From Streptomyces hawaiiensis (GTDB taxonomy: Bacteria > Actinomycetota > Actinomycetes > Streptomycetales > Streptomycetaceae): 64,000 bases of DNA. Position 1 is the first letter of the stretch, and each line of letters starts with the position of its first letter. Positions 1 to 8,432 of this stretch are shown here, piece after piece. The stretch covers positions 4,836,001 to 4,900,000 of the forward strand of contig NZ_CP021978.1 in NCBI RefSeq assembly GCF_004803895.1, in the 5' to 3' direction. The notes beneath the pieces were generated by a model that was not told the origin of the DNA, ran no database searches, and saw only the letters and a list, made by a program, of their open reading frames with translations. Position numbers and translations under genes: made by a program.

Positions 1-70
1 CTCAATCTTGGCCTCGTTCCTGTGGGGGTGACAGACTGAAACTTCGTGCGCCGCGGTCCGACGCGTCACG

Positions 71-1315
71 CTAGGCAGGCGTCAGGTCGACTCGAAGCCC
101 CTGGAGCCCGTGCAGGGTCAAGGACGTCTTCCACGCCGGTTCCTCGGCGAGTTCGATCCGGGAGAACTTCCGCACCAGCCCCTGGAAGGCAAGCCGGCCT
201 TCGAGGCGAGCAAGGGCTGCTCCCAGACAGAAATGTATGCCTCCGCCGAAGGAAACCGGCTGGACGTCGGTCCGGCGCACGTCCAGCCGATCGGGATCGC
301 GGTAACGGCTCGGATCACGGTTCGCCGCACCGAGCAACGTCACGATCGATTCGCCGGCCGGGATCGTGACGTCACCGAGCCGGAGATCGTCGCGTGCCGT
401 CCGGGGGCTGAGCTGCACGGAGGCGTCATACCTCAGCAGCTCCTCCACCGCCCCGGACACGAGACCGGGTTCGCGACGAAGGGCGAGCATCTGATCGGGG
501 TTGCGCAGCAGCGCCAACAAGCCGTTGCCGATCAGGTTCGTCGTACTCTCGAACCCGGCACCGAAGAGAAACTGAGCCAGGCTCATGAGCTCAGGGTGCG
601 TCAGCCGTTCGCCGTCGTCCTCCGCCGCGAGAAGTGCGGAGACAAGGTCGTCCGCCGGCTTCTTGCGCCGCTTGTTGATCAGCTCTTCGAAGTAGTCGTT
701 TATCTCTACCGCCGCCCCGTCCGCGGTGGCCAGTTGCGCCGGACTCGGACGCGGCTCCATCGAAAGCGTCACGTCCCGGAAGAGCTGCTGGAAACGAGGC
801 CAGTCCTCACGCGGTACTCCGATGATCTCGCTTATCACCGAAGCCGGAAGCGGGAAGGCGAACTCACGGAGAAGGTCCACCTCTCCCGCTTTCTCGCAGA
901 GGGGCGTCAAAAGCTCGTCGACCAGTTGCTCGATTTTGGGTTCCAGCTTGGCGATGGAGTGAGCCGTGAAGCCCTTGCTCACCAATTTCCGTTGCCGCGT
1001 GTGCTTGGGGGGATTCGCCCACATGAGGTGTTCCAGTACGCGCGTGTAGGACGGGTGATCGGCCCAGTTCTCGACGCCCTGTGCGCGGATGAAACTCTGT
1101 ACGTCTTTCCCGACCTCGGACGATCGAAGAACCTCGACGACCTGGGCATGCCCGCTCAAGACCCAGTGGCCGGCCTGGCTGCGAGCCACCGGTGCGACTT
1201 CGCGCAGTCGGTGGTAGGTCGGGTACGGGTCGGCGGCGCACGCCGGGGTCGAGAACAACTCGCCGAGTATGCGGTCGACTTCGGCCGCCGACGCCTGCCG
1301 GGTGTAGGGACTCAC
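71..1315 (-). CDS. Cytochrome P450, probable polyketide tailoring oxygenase
   Basis: This 414-residue protein is a soluble bacterial class I P450. It has the ExxR helix (EELLR), an AGFEST I-helix and the haem-binding FGGGIHFCLG motif with the cysteine near residue 363. The length is normal for the family. It would hydroxylate or oxidatively couple a small molecule using ferredoxin electrons; no ferredoxin gene is visible nearby. I use GTG at 1315 because a purine-rich AGAGGGGA lies just upstream. It is transcribed away from the polyketide operon, from a shared intergenic region of about 400 bases, which suggests it belongs to the same cluster. The substrate is unknown. The gene ends 70 bases from the window edge, so the cluster may continue to the left. 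Confidence 0.93.
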   Translation of the reverse strand: MSPYTRQASAAEVDRILGELFSTPACAADPYPTYHRLREVAPVARSQAGHWVLSGHAQVVEVLRSSEVGKDVQSFIRAQGVENWADHPSYTRVLEHLMWANPPKHTRQRKLVSKGFTAHSIAKLEPKIEQLVDELLTPLCEKAGEVDLLREFAFPLPASVISEIIGVPREDWPRFQQLFRDVTLSMEPRPSPAQLATADGAAVEINDYFEELINKRRKKPADDLVSALLAAEDDGERLTHPELMSLAQFLFGAGFESTTNLIGNGLLALLRNPDQMLALRREPGLVSGAVEELLRYDASVQLSPRTARDDLRLGDVTIPAGESIVTLLGAANRDPSRYRDPDRLDVRRTDVQPVSFGGGIHFCLGAALARLEGRLAFQGLVRKFSRIELAEEPAWKTSLTLHGLQGLRVDLTPA

Positions 1316-1641
1316 AATTTCCCCTCTCGGTCATTTGAACGGCGCAGGGCGTGAACTGCGGAATTACTCAGTATGGCTGAGAGTTCGAGTAGCTGTCAAT
1401 CTCGATGGCTGATGATATATGAGACAGAAGGTTAGCTTGGCGCGCCGCATCCTTGCGGCTGCGGCATGTGGACCCCAAGACTGAATCTGCCCCGGTCGGT
1501 CCGGTCCGGTGATGACCCAGACGCACCTCGGGTCAACGGCCTGCGGTGCCTGATGATCGGACGCTCCGGGCGACGCAGGGCGGCGAGGCAGCGGTTCCGT
1601 TGATGGCGCGACGCCGGTGAGCTGCCTAACCGTATCCATAG
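1316..1641. other. Divergent intergenic region between P450 and PKS operon
   Basis: No convincing gene is present here. The stretch is less GC-rich than its surroundings around 1360-1430. It contains a small inverted repeat (CTCAG at 1367-1371 and CTGAG at 1377-1381) and a repeated ATGGCTGA word near 1373 and 1405. Either could be a regulator site for the leftward P450 promoter, but this is a guess. Confidence 0.4.
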
Positions 1642-1710
1642 CTGATCATTTGTGGCATCTATTGACAGATTTGCTGATGGTTCGTAAGTATGATCGCGGT
1701 TAACGGGGGA
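1642..1710 (+). promoter_or_regulatory. Probable promoter and regulator site of the PKS operon
   Basis: TTGACA at 1662-1667 is followed after 17 bases by TAAGTA at 1685-1690; TATGAT at 1689-1694 is an alternative -10 but with a long 21-base gap. CTGATCATTTGTGG at 1642-1655 lies just upstream and resembles CTGATCAAATCCAC at 17984-17997. GGGGGA at 1705-1710 is the ribosome binding site, 8 bases before the ATG at 1719. The promoter fit is good by eye. The operator role is inferred. Confidence 0.5.
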
Positions 1711-1718
1711 GTACAGAG

Positions 1719-2672
1719 ATGTCGATCAAGACAGCATTCGTCTATCCCGGCCAGGGCAGTCAGCTCGTCGGGATGGGGGCCGACCTGATGCACGATCGGC
1801 CTCAGCTGACAGAGGTGTTCGAACACGTCGAGGCCGTCACGGGGCGTCCGGTGATCGAGCCGATGGTGCACGGTCCGGAGGACCGGCTGCGCGAGACGAG
1901 GACGGCCCAGCTCGTCCTGTTCGCGTTCGGCACGGCGATGACGCGGGCGCTCGCCGCGGAGGGCGTCGTACCCCAACTGGTCGCGGGCCACAGCCTCGGC
2001 GAGTTCACCGCCCTCGTCGCGGGTGGCTGGCTCGACCTGGATGAGGCCGCCGCGACCGTGGTCCAGCGCGCCGACGCCATGGCCCGCTGCTGCCACGAGC
2101 GGGCCGGTGCGATGGCGGCGGTGATGGGCACCGATCCGGACGAGGTCGCCCGAGTCCTGGCGCGGCACCCCGGACGACGCGACGACGGGCGCCCGCGCAC
2201 CGTCGTCATCGCCAACTACAACTCTCCTCGGCAGACCGTCATCTCCGGCGACGCCGCGACCGTCGAGGAGATAGGGGAGGCGATCCGTACGGAGTCGATC
2301 GCCGTCGTCCAGCCCCTGTCCGTCGCGGGCGCCTTCCACTCACCGCTCATGGGGCCCGCCCAGGACACACTCATGGCCACGATCGCCCGGCTGCCGTTGC
2401 GCCGTGGGCACACGCCGATGGTCAGCAGCGTCACCGGCGGGCTGGTCACCGACCTCGAGCACTACCGCGACGCCCTCGCCCACCAGATCACCGCACCCGT
2501 GCACTGGACGCGGACGGCCCGCCGGATCCTCGACCACCGGCCGCACCGAATCGTCGAGGTCGGACCCGGGACCACCCTGCGGAGCCTGATCCGCAAGGTC
2601 GATCGCGGACAGGAAATCCATCCCTGCGGCAACACGAACGAGCTGCGTGCCGTCACCTGCACGCGCGGCTGA
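1719..2672 (+). CDS. Malonyl-CoA:ACP transacylase (FabD/AT family)
   Basis: This 317-residue acyltransferase would load malonyl (or another acyl-CoA) onto the cluster ACP. It begins with the FVYPGQGSQ motif. The nucleophile Ser92 lies in GHSLGE and the catalytic histidine is near 207 in AGAFHSPL. The length is typical of FabD. Many aromatic PKS clusters borrow the fatty-acid FabD, so a dedicated copy suggests special priming or simply extra capacity. It is the first gene of the rightward operon and lies 42 bases before the flavoprotein gene. The extender or starter it selects cannot be read from the sequence. Confidence 0.93.
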   Translation: MSIKTAFVYPGQGSQLVGMGADLMHDRPQLTEVFEHVEAVTGRPVIEPMVHGPEDRLRETRTAQLVLFAFGTAMTRALAAEGVVPQLVAGHSLGEFTALVAGGWLDLDEAAATVVQRADAMARCCHERAGAMAAVMGTDPDEVARVLARHPGRRDDGRPRTVVIANYNSPRQTVISGDAATVEEIGEAIRTESIAVVQPLSVAGAFHSPLMGPAQDTLMATIARLPLRRGHTPMVSSVTGGLVTDLEHYRDALAHQITAPVHWTRTARRILDHRPHRIVEVGPGTTLRSLIRKVDRGQEIHPCGNTNELRAVTCTRG

Positions 2673-2714
2673 GACACGACCGGAAGTTCCACGGAACAGA
2701 AGGAGACGTCCGAC

Positions 2715-4016
2715 ATGACCGCAACCTACGACGCCATCGTCATCGGTGGAGGCCCCTCCGGCGCGACCACGGCCGGCCTGCTGGCCAAGGCCGGACACAA
2801 CGTGCTCGTCCTGGAGAAGGAGCAGTTCCCCCGCTATCACATCGGTGAGTCGCTCATCCCGGGCCTCAACTCCGTCGTCGACGAACTCGGCGTTCGGGAG
2901 ACCATCGACGCCGCCGGCTTCACCCGCAAGGCGGGCATCTCGCTGCTCTGGGGAGCCGAGCGCAAGCTCTGGAGCATCGCTTTCGGGGAGAGCGGCCCCT
3001 ACGACTACACGTGGCAGGTCAAGCGCGCCGAGTTCGACCTCCTCCTGCTCGAGCACGCCCGCAAGCTCGGAGCCATGGTCATCGAGCACGCGTCGGTGCG
3101 CGAGGTGCTGACCACCGACGGCAGGGCCACCGGCGTGACGTACACGATCGGCCGCGGGACGGAGCCGATCCGGGCGGAGGCCCGCTGCATCGTCGACGCC
3201 TCCGGCCAGTCCAAGATCCTCGCCCGGGAGTTCGGGCTGGTCGAAATGCACGACGACCTCAAGAACCTGGCCGTGTGGACCTACTACCAGGGCGGCGACC
3301 GGCTTCCCGACGAGCTGTCGGGCAACATCCTCGTCGAGAACCACCCGGACGGCTGGCTCTGGGTCATCCCGCTGTCCGACGGCACCCAGAGCGTGGGATT
3401 CGTCGGCCCCAACGACCGGATGGCTCAGGACACCCGGCCGAATCTGGAGCTGCTCGAAAGCAAGATAGCCACGTCGCGCGAGGCCAAGAAGTTACTCAGG
3501 AACGCCACCCAGGTCGCCGGATGTCGCACGGCGAAGGACTGGTCCTACACCTGCTCCCGGTTCTTCGGGCCCGGCTACCTGATGGTCGGCGACGCCGCCG
3601 CGTTCATCGACCCGCTGTTCTCCACCGGGGTCACGCTCGCGATGAAGGGCGCCAGCTCCGCCGCGGCGACCGTCTCCGCGATGCTCCAGGAGCCCGACCG
3701 GGAGGAGGAGTTCGCGCAGGCCTACGACGAGGGCCTGCGTGAGTTCCTCGGCAACGTGCTGTCCTTCGTGCGCTTCTTCTACGACGCGAGCAAGAACGTC
3801 GAGGCGTACTGGGCCAAGGCGCAGGATCTGATCGACCCGATCGGCTGGATGACCGCCCGGGATGACTTCATCATCATGGTCTCCGGCCTCAACGCCGAGC
3901 TGGCCGTGATGCAGCCGCACCACGACGCCGCGCCGGAGGGCGTCGCCGAGGGCCGCCGCGCCAGCAGCCGCAACAAGGGCGTGGAGTGGGGGAACGTCGA
4001 GTCGGTGATCCAGTGA
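2715..4016 (+). CDS. FAD-dependent halogenase-like flavoprotein
   Basis: This 433-residue flavoprotein has the N-terminal FAD motif GGGPSG (residues 11-16), GFTRKAG with Lys72 where flavin halogenases of the PltA/CmlS type carry the catalytic lysine, WLWVIP at 214-219 matching the halogenase WxWxIP motif, and a GDAAAFIDPLFSTGV FAD segment. It would chlorinate or brominate an aromatic or activated intermediate using FADH2 supplied by a reductase that is not seen here. A hydroxylase function is possible, since related monooxygenases share the fold. Codon 260 is TTA (3492-3494), so translation may depend on the bldA tRNA. Its TGA overlaps the next start as GTGA. Confidence 0.82.
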   Translation: MTATYDAIVIGGGPSGATTAGLLAKAGHNVLVLEKEQFPRYHIGESLIPGLNSVVDELGVRETIDAAGFTRKAGISLLWGAERKLWSIAFGESGPYDYTWQVKRAEFDLLLLEHARKLGAMVIEHASVREVLTTDGRATGVTYTIGRGTEPIRAEARCIVDASGQSKILAREFGLVEMHDDLKNLAVWTYYQGGDRLPDELSGNILVENHPDGWLWVIPLSDGTQSVGFVGPNDRMAQDTRPNLELLESKIATSREAKKLLRNATQVAGCRTAKDWSYTCSRFFGPGYLMVGDAAAFIDPLFSTGVTLAMKGASSAAATVSAMLQEPDREEEFAQAYDEGLREFLGNVLSFVRFFYDASKNVEAYWAKAQDLIDPIGWMTARDDFIIMVSGLNAELAVMQPHHDAAPEGVAEGRRASSRNKGVEWGNVESVIQ

Positions 4017-5089
4017 CGGTCGTCGACGCGCACGCGCACGGCCTGCCGCCGTGGGTCCAGGCGGCGTTCCTGGAGTGGCTCGCCGAGTCGGGCTCGACGG
4101 CCGAGGGGCCCCCGGCTCTCTGGCGGTCCCCGGCGTTCGACGGCCCGGAGCGGCAGCTGGCCGACGCCGACCTGCACGGGATCGAGACCACCGTACTGAC
4201 GCACAGCTCGAACGCCGTGGCCGCGCTCCACTCGGCCGCGGTGCGCGGAAAGCGGCGGCGAGGGCCGGCCGAGACCATCGCCACGGTCAACGACGAGATG
4301 CGGGCGTGGTCCGCGCGGACCGGTGGTCGGCTGCGGGCCGCGCGCTGGGTGGACCCCCGGTTCGTCGAGTCGGCCGAGGCCGAGATCGAGCGGGCGGCCA
4401 CGGACGGCGGCATTCCCGCCATCTCGATGAACACCGCGTACCTGGAGCAGTCGACCGGCCGGTTACGGTTCCTCGACGACCCGGAGTTCGCCCCGGTACT
4501 GGCCGCCGCCGAGGCGCGGGGCGTCGTCCTGTTCGTCCATCCCTCGGCGAAGTTCCAGCTCGGCTCCGAGCCGCCGTTGCCCGGCCGCGCGGAGCACCTG
4601 CTGACCGGCTCGCTGTCCATGCTGGTCGAGACGACCGTCTGCGTCATGCGCCTGGTGCTGCGCGGCACGCTGGAGCAGCACTCCGGGCTGCGACTGGTGT
4701 TCGGCCAGCTCGGCGGTGTGCTGCCGCTCGCGCTCGGCCGGTTCGACCTGATCCACCGGCTCGTCGGCGGTGCGGACGCCGACGCGGCGCGGGCCTCCGG
4801 CGCGCTGCGCCACCTGCGTGACTACGCGGGCAACATCTACGCGGACACGCACTCCGCCGACGCCGCCGGGCTGCGGTGCGCCCTCGAGGCGCTCGGCGAG
4901 GAAAGGATTCTCTTCGGCAGCGACTTCCCGGTCACGCCCGGCGAGTTCGGGCGCGCCGACGCACTTCAGGTGCTGCGGGGAGCGTCGCTCCCGGCGGCGA
5001 CGGTCCACGCCGTTGAATCCGGCAACGCCCGGTCACTCCTCGGGCTGGGCGAGCCGATGACCGTCAGCGACGAGGGAGCAGCAGCATGA
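4013..5089 (+). CDS. Amidohydrolase-2 family metal-dependent hydrolase or decarboxylase
   Basis: The protein has 358 residues when read from the GTG at 4013, which overlaps the upstream stop by four bases; an in-frame GTG at 3986 is less likely. It shows the family's DAHAH metal-binding start (His7, His9), an internal FVHP histidine and a late LFGSDFP motif whose aspartate binds metal. Relatives include aromatic-acid decarboxylases and hydrolases. In a PKS cluster it could decarboxylate a polyketide acid or hydrolyse a ring, but the reaction is not determined. Codon 151 (4463-4465) is TTA, another sign of bldA control. Confidence 0.85.
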   Translation: MTVVDAHAHGLPPWVQAAFLEWLAESGSTAEGPPALWRSPAFDGPERQLADADLHGIETTVLTHSSNAVAALHSAAVRGKRRRGPAETIATVNDEMRAWSARTGGRLRAARWVDPRFVESAEAEIERAATDGGIPAISMNTAYLEQSTGRLRFLDDPEFAPVLAAAEARGVVLFVHPSAKFQLGSEPPLPGRAEHLLTGSLSMLVETTVCVMRLVLRGTLEQHSGLRLVFGQLGGVLPLALGRFDLIHRLVGGADADAARASGALRHLRDYAGNIYADTHSADAAGLRCALEALGEERILFGSDFPVTPGEFGRADALQVLRGASLPAATVHAVESGNARSLLGLGEPMTVSDEGAAA

Positions 5090-5415
5090 TCGCGCACGTC
5101 GTTCTCTACCGGTACCCGGAAACGATGTCCGAGACGGACCGGGAGCGGTTCCGCAAGGAGCTTGCCGAGGCCACCCGGAGCACGGGTGTGGTCGAACGGT
5201 TCACGGCGGGCCGGCACGTTCCGCTGCCGGCCGACGACGCGGCGACCGAGTCGCTGTACTCGGTTGCCGCCCGCTGGGAGTTCACCGATCTCGAGCAGCT
5301 GCGCGCCTTCTCCGTGCACTCGGCCATGAGCGGCGTGGTGGACACCTGGGTCCGTCGGCTTGGCATCGGCGTCGCCTTCGCCAACACCGCAGACGAAGAG
5401 GAGTTCCGGACATGA
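5086..5415 (+). CDS. Dabb (stress-responsive alpha-beta barrel) protein, possible cyclase
   Basis: This 109-residue protein begins MIAHVVLYRYP, a typical start of dimeric ferredoxin-like alpha-beta barrel proteins. That fold includes small polyketide cyclases of the TcmI type and monooxygenases. It overlaps the amidohydrolase stop (ATGA) and also the next gene's start, so it is translationally coupled to both. A role in ring closure of the poly-beta-keto chain is plausible from context. No catalytic residue can be assigned with confidence. Confidence 0.78.
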   Translation: MIAHVVLYRYPETMSETDRERFRKELAEATRSTGVVERFTAGRHVPLPADDAATESLYSVAARWEFTDLEQLRAFSVHSAMSGVVDTWVRRLGIGVAFANTADEEEFRT

Positions 5416-6155
5416 CCGAGCTGACCGACAAGGTCTGCCTCATCACCGGTGCCGCATCGGGAATCGGCCGGGCCACCGCCCGCGTGCTCGCGGAAGCGGG
5501 CGCATCGGTGCTGGCCGTCGACGTGGACGAGGTGGGTCTGAAGTCCCTCGCCGAGGAGACCTCCCTGCTCGGCGTCCGCCCTCTCGACGTGGCCGACCCC
5601 GACGCGGTGCGCGAAGCGGTCACCGACCTCGTCGCACGGGCCGACGAGATCCACGCGTGCCTGACGTTCGCCGCCGTCGTCGCCAACTGGGGACCACCGG
5701 CAGAGATCGACGACGAGCTGTGGACGAGAGTGCTCGACGTCAACCTGCGGGGGACCACAGGTGTGTGCCGGGCGGTACTCCCCTCGATGCCCCCGGGCGG
5801 ATCGATCGTGACCTGCTCGAGCATCGCCGGCGGGCTCAAGCCGAGCCCTTCCAGGGCGCCGTACACCGCGGCCAAGGCCGGGGTCGTCGCGCACACCCGC
5901 GATCTCGCCGTCGCCTACGGGCCGGCGGGCATCCGGGTCAACACGATCATCCCCGGATTCATCGACACCCCGATGTCCCGAAAGCTGGTCCGGGGACACG
6001 AGGAGCAGGCCGAGGCGGAGCGGGGACGCATTCCGCTGCGCCGGCTCGGCACCGCGCACGAAGTCGCTGACGTCGCCCGCTTCCTGGTCTCCGACGCATC
6101 TTCCTACATAACCGGCGCGACGCTCGTCGTCGACGGAGGGCTGAGCCTTGTCTGA
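5412..6155 (+). CDS. Short-chain dehydrogenase/reductase
   Basis: This 247-residue SDR has the nucleotide-binding TGAASGIG motif at residues 12-19, a catalytic serine near 137 and the YTAAK motif with Tyr151 and Lys155. The usual NNAG segment is replaced by LTFAAVV, an unusual feature. It is the only reductase of this type in the cluster, so it may act as the polyketide ketoreductase or as a later tailoring enzyme. It overlaps its neighbours by 4 bases upstream and 8 bases downstream. Confidence 0.9.
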   Translation: MTELTDKVCLITGAASGIGRATARVLAEAGASVLAVDVDEVGLKSLAEETSLLGVRPLDVADPDAVREAVTDLVARADEIHACLTFAAVVANWGPPAEIDDELWTRVLDVNLRGTTGVCRAVLPSMPPGGSIVTCSSIAGGLKPSPSRAPYTAAKAGVVAHTRDLAVAYGPAGIRVNTIIPGFIDTPMSRKLVRGHEEQAEAERGRIPLRRLGTAHEVADVARFLVSDASSYITGATLVVDGGLSLV

Positions 6156-7161
6156 GCAGCCAGGAACCACGACCACACCGGCCCGGATCCTCGACTTCGC
6201 CTGGGGCCTTGGGCGTACGGCCACCCTGGTCACGGCACTCGACCTGGACGTCTTCACGTCCATAGCCGAAGGCCACGACACGGTGGAGGACCTGGCCCAT
6301 CGCACCGGTGCGAGCCTGCGCGGCCTGCGCGCGCTGCTCACCGCGCTGCACGCCTCGGAGTTCGTGCATCGCGAGGGCGACCGCTACCGACTGGCCGACG
6401 ACACCGCCCTGTACCTGGTCCGCGGCTCGCGTGCCTACCTCGGGGACATGCGGCACATCCACCGGGAGCTGAACTTCCGGATCTGGCCCCAGCTCACCGA
6501 AGCGGTGCGCACCGACACTCCGTGCCAGGAGATCTTCGCCGACCGGGCGGACGACGTCTGGACCAAGATCACACCTTACCTGGACGCACTCGCGGTGGGC
6601 GCCGGCCGCTGGATCGCCGGCGTCGCCGGTGACCTGGTCAAGCCGCGGCCCCGGATCCTCGACGTGGGGTGCGGGTACGGCGGTTCCGGGCGCGCCCTGG
6701 CCGAGAGCTGGGACGGCGCGGTCGTCGGCATCGACCGTGAGGTCTCGGTCTCGCAGGCCCGTAGGCTCGCCCGCGAGGCCGGGTTGGGGGACCGGGCCGA
6801 GTACTGGGCCGGGGACCTGTTCGCCGTGCCCTGGGACGGACCGTACGACGTGATACTGCTGGGCAATCTGCTGCACGGGTACCCGCCCGCACAGGTGCTC
6901 AAGATCCTTGAACTGTGTACGGCGGCGCTGGCGGACGACGGTGTGCTGCTGCTCGACGAGATCGTCCCGGACGACACGGAGACCGATCCCGTGGGCGCGT
7001 TCTTCTCCCTCCAGATGTTGATGACCAGCGCGGGTTCGGCCCACGGACTCGACGACTACGGCCGGTGGCTCGCCGACGTGGGCCTGCCGGTGCGCCGCCA
7101 GCTGAGAGCGCCGACCGGGCCGGGCACGCTCGTGGTCGCGACGCGCGGGAGGCCGTCGTGA
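6148..7161 (+). CDS. SAM-dependent O-methyltransferase
   Basis: The protein has 337 residues and starts at TTG 6148, inside the end of the SDR gene. An N-terminal winged-helix dimerisation region (about 15-90) precedes a class I methyltransferase domain with the SAM motif ILDVGCGYG at 170-178. This architecture is that of plant-like and actinobacterial O-methyltransferases acting on phenolic hydroxyls of polyketides. It would methylate the aromatic product or an intermediate. The stop codon overlaps the KS-alpha start as GTGA. Confidence 0.9.
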   Translation: MSEQPGTTTTPARILDFAWGLGRTATLVTALDLDVFTSIAEGHDTVEDLAHRTGASLRGLRALLTALHASEFVHREGDRYRLADDTALYLVRGSRAYLGDMRHIHRELNFRIWPQLTEAVRTDTPCQEIFADRADDVWTKITPYLDALAVGAGRWIAGVAGDLVKPRPRILDVGCGYGGSGRALAESWDGAVVGIDREVSVSQARRLAREAGLGDRAEYWAGDLFAVPWDGPYDVILLGNLLHGYPPAQVLKILELCTAALADDGVLLLDEIVPDDTETDPVGAFFSLQMLMTSAGSAHGLDDYGRWLADVGLPVRRQLRAPTGPGTLVVATRGRPS

Positions 7162-8432
7162 AACGGGTCGCGGTGACCGGGCTCGGAGTCCTGGCCCCCA
7201 ACGGCATCGGGACGAAGGACTTCATGGCCGGACTCTGCGCGGGCCGCTCCGGCGTGATCACCGGCCGTGAGTTCGACACGTCCCGGCTGGCCTCCCGGAT
7301 CTACGGGACGCTGCCGGACTGCGACCTGCCCGGCCTTTCCGCCGAGCACAGCACCGGGGACGACCGGGTCGTCCGCATCGCGCTGCGGGCCGCCCGCGAG
7401 GCCATCACCTCGGCCGGTCTGCTCGACGAGGACATCGCCCCGGAACGGATGGGCGTCGTCATGGCGAACGCGATCGGCGGAACGAAGTTCATGACCGAGC
7501 ACTTCCCGCGGATAACCGGCGGTGGCACGGCCGCGATCGACGTGGCAGCGGCCCACCCGCGCCTGCACGTCGCGGCCACGTTCAACCGGCCCGCGGCGGC
7601 CATCGCCGATGCGCACGGGATACGCGGCCCGGTGATGACCCCGGCCACCGGTTGCACCGGCGGCAACGACGCGGTCGGTTTCGCGCTCGATACGATCCGC
7701 CGCGGCGAGGCGGACGTGATGGTCACCGGCGCCGCCGAGGCTCCGCTGACCCCGTTCGTCGTCGCCTGCTTCGACGTGATCGGCGCTCTGTCCACGCGCA
7801 ACGACGTTCCGGAGGCCGCCTCCAGGCCGTTCGACGCCGATCGGGACGGCTTCGTCCTCGGCGAGGGCGCCGGTGTGGCAGTGCTGGAGGAGTGGGAACA
7901 CGCCCGGCGCCGGGGCGCGCCGATCCTGGCGGAAATCCTGGGCTTCGGGAGCACGTCGAACGCCTTCCACATGACCGACCTGGAAAGCGAGGGGACGCAT
8001 CTCGCCCGTTCCTTCCAGCTCGCGCTGGACGACGCCCGATGTTCCGCCACGAGCGTCGACTACGTCAACGCGCATGGCAGCTCGACACCGCAGAACGACG
8101 TGTGCGAGACCAACGCGATCAAGACGGTGCTCGGGGCGCACGCCTACCGGACCCCGGTCAGCTCGATCAAGTCGATGGTCGGCCACGCGTTGGCCGCGGC
8201 GAACGCGCTGGAGCTCGTGGCGTGCGTACTGGCCTTGGAAGAGGGCGTGATCCCACCGACGATCAACCACGACGCCCCCGGCGACTCCTGCGACCTCGAC
8301 TACGTACCGAACGAGGCACGCGCAGAGCGGACGAAGGTCATCGCCAGCCTGTCCAGCGGCTTCGGCGGAATCCATTCCACCGTCGTACTCGGCAGCCCCC
8401 GCGCGACCGGCTCCGGGGAGGGCGGACGATGA
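7158..8432 (+). CDS. Type II PKS ketosynthase alpha
   Basis: This 424-residue ketosynthase begins VKRVAVTGLGVLAPNG. It carries a full catalytic set: Cys166 in PATGCTGGND, His306 in NAHGSS, Lys338 and His343 in KSMVGHA. It would condense malonyl-ACP units as the catalytic half of the KS-alpha/KS-beta dimer. The segment around the cysteine is TGCTGGND, whereas aromatic KS-alpha proteins usually have TGCTSGLD, so it looks divergent for the family. GTG 7158 is chosen because it overlaps the previous stop. It overlaps KS-beta by four bases. Confidence 0.95.
   Translation: MKRVAVTGLGVLAPNGIGTKDFMAGLCAGRSGVITGREFDTSRLASRIYGTLPDCDLPGLSAEHSTGDDRVVRIALRAAREAITSAGLLDEDIAPERMGVVMANAIGGTKFMTEHFPRITGGGTAAIDVAAAHPRLHVAATFNRPAAAIADAHGIRGPVMTPATGCTGGNDAVGFALDTIRRGEADVMVTGAAEAPLTPFVVACFDVIGALSTRNDVPEAASRPFDADRDGFVLGEGAGVAVLEEWEHARRRGAPILAEILGFGSTSNAFHMTDLESEGTHLARSFQLALDDARCSATSVDYVNAHGSSTPQNDVCETNAIKTVLGAHAYRTPVSSIKSMVGHALAAANALELVACVLALEEGVIPPTINHDAPGDSCDLDYVPNEARAERTKVIASLSSGFGGIHSTVVLGSPRATGSGEGGR

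Noticed and set aside
1364..1639. 91-residue open frame on the minus strand
   Set aside because: It has no ribosome site, no family resemblance, and would occupy the P450/PKS promoter region. The composition looks like chance GC-rich sequence.
4013..5089. GTG 3986 as the amidohydrolase start
   Set aside because: It adds nine residues inside the flavoprotein gene, whereas GTG 4013 gives the usual four-base coupling and places the DAHAH motif at the normal distance.
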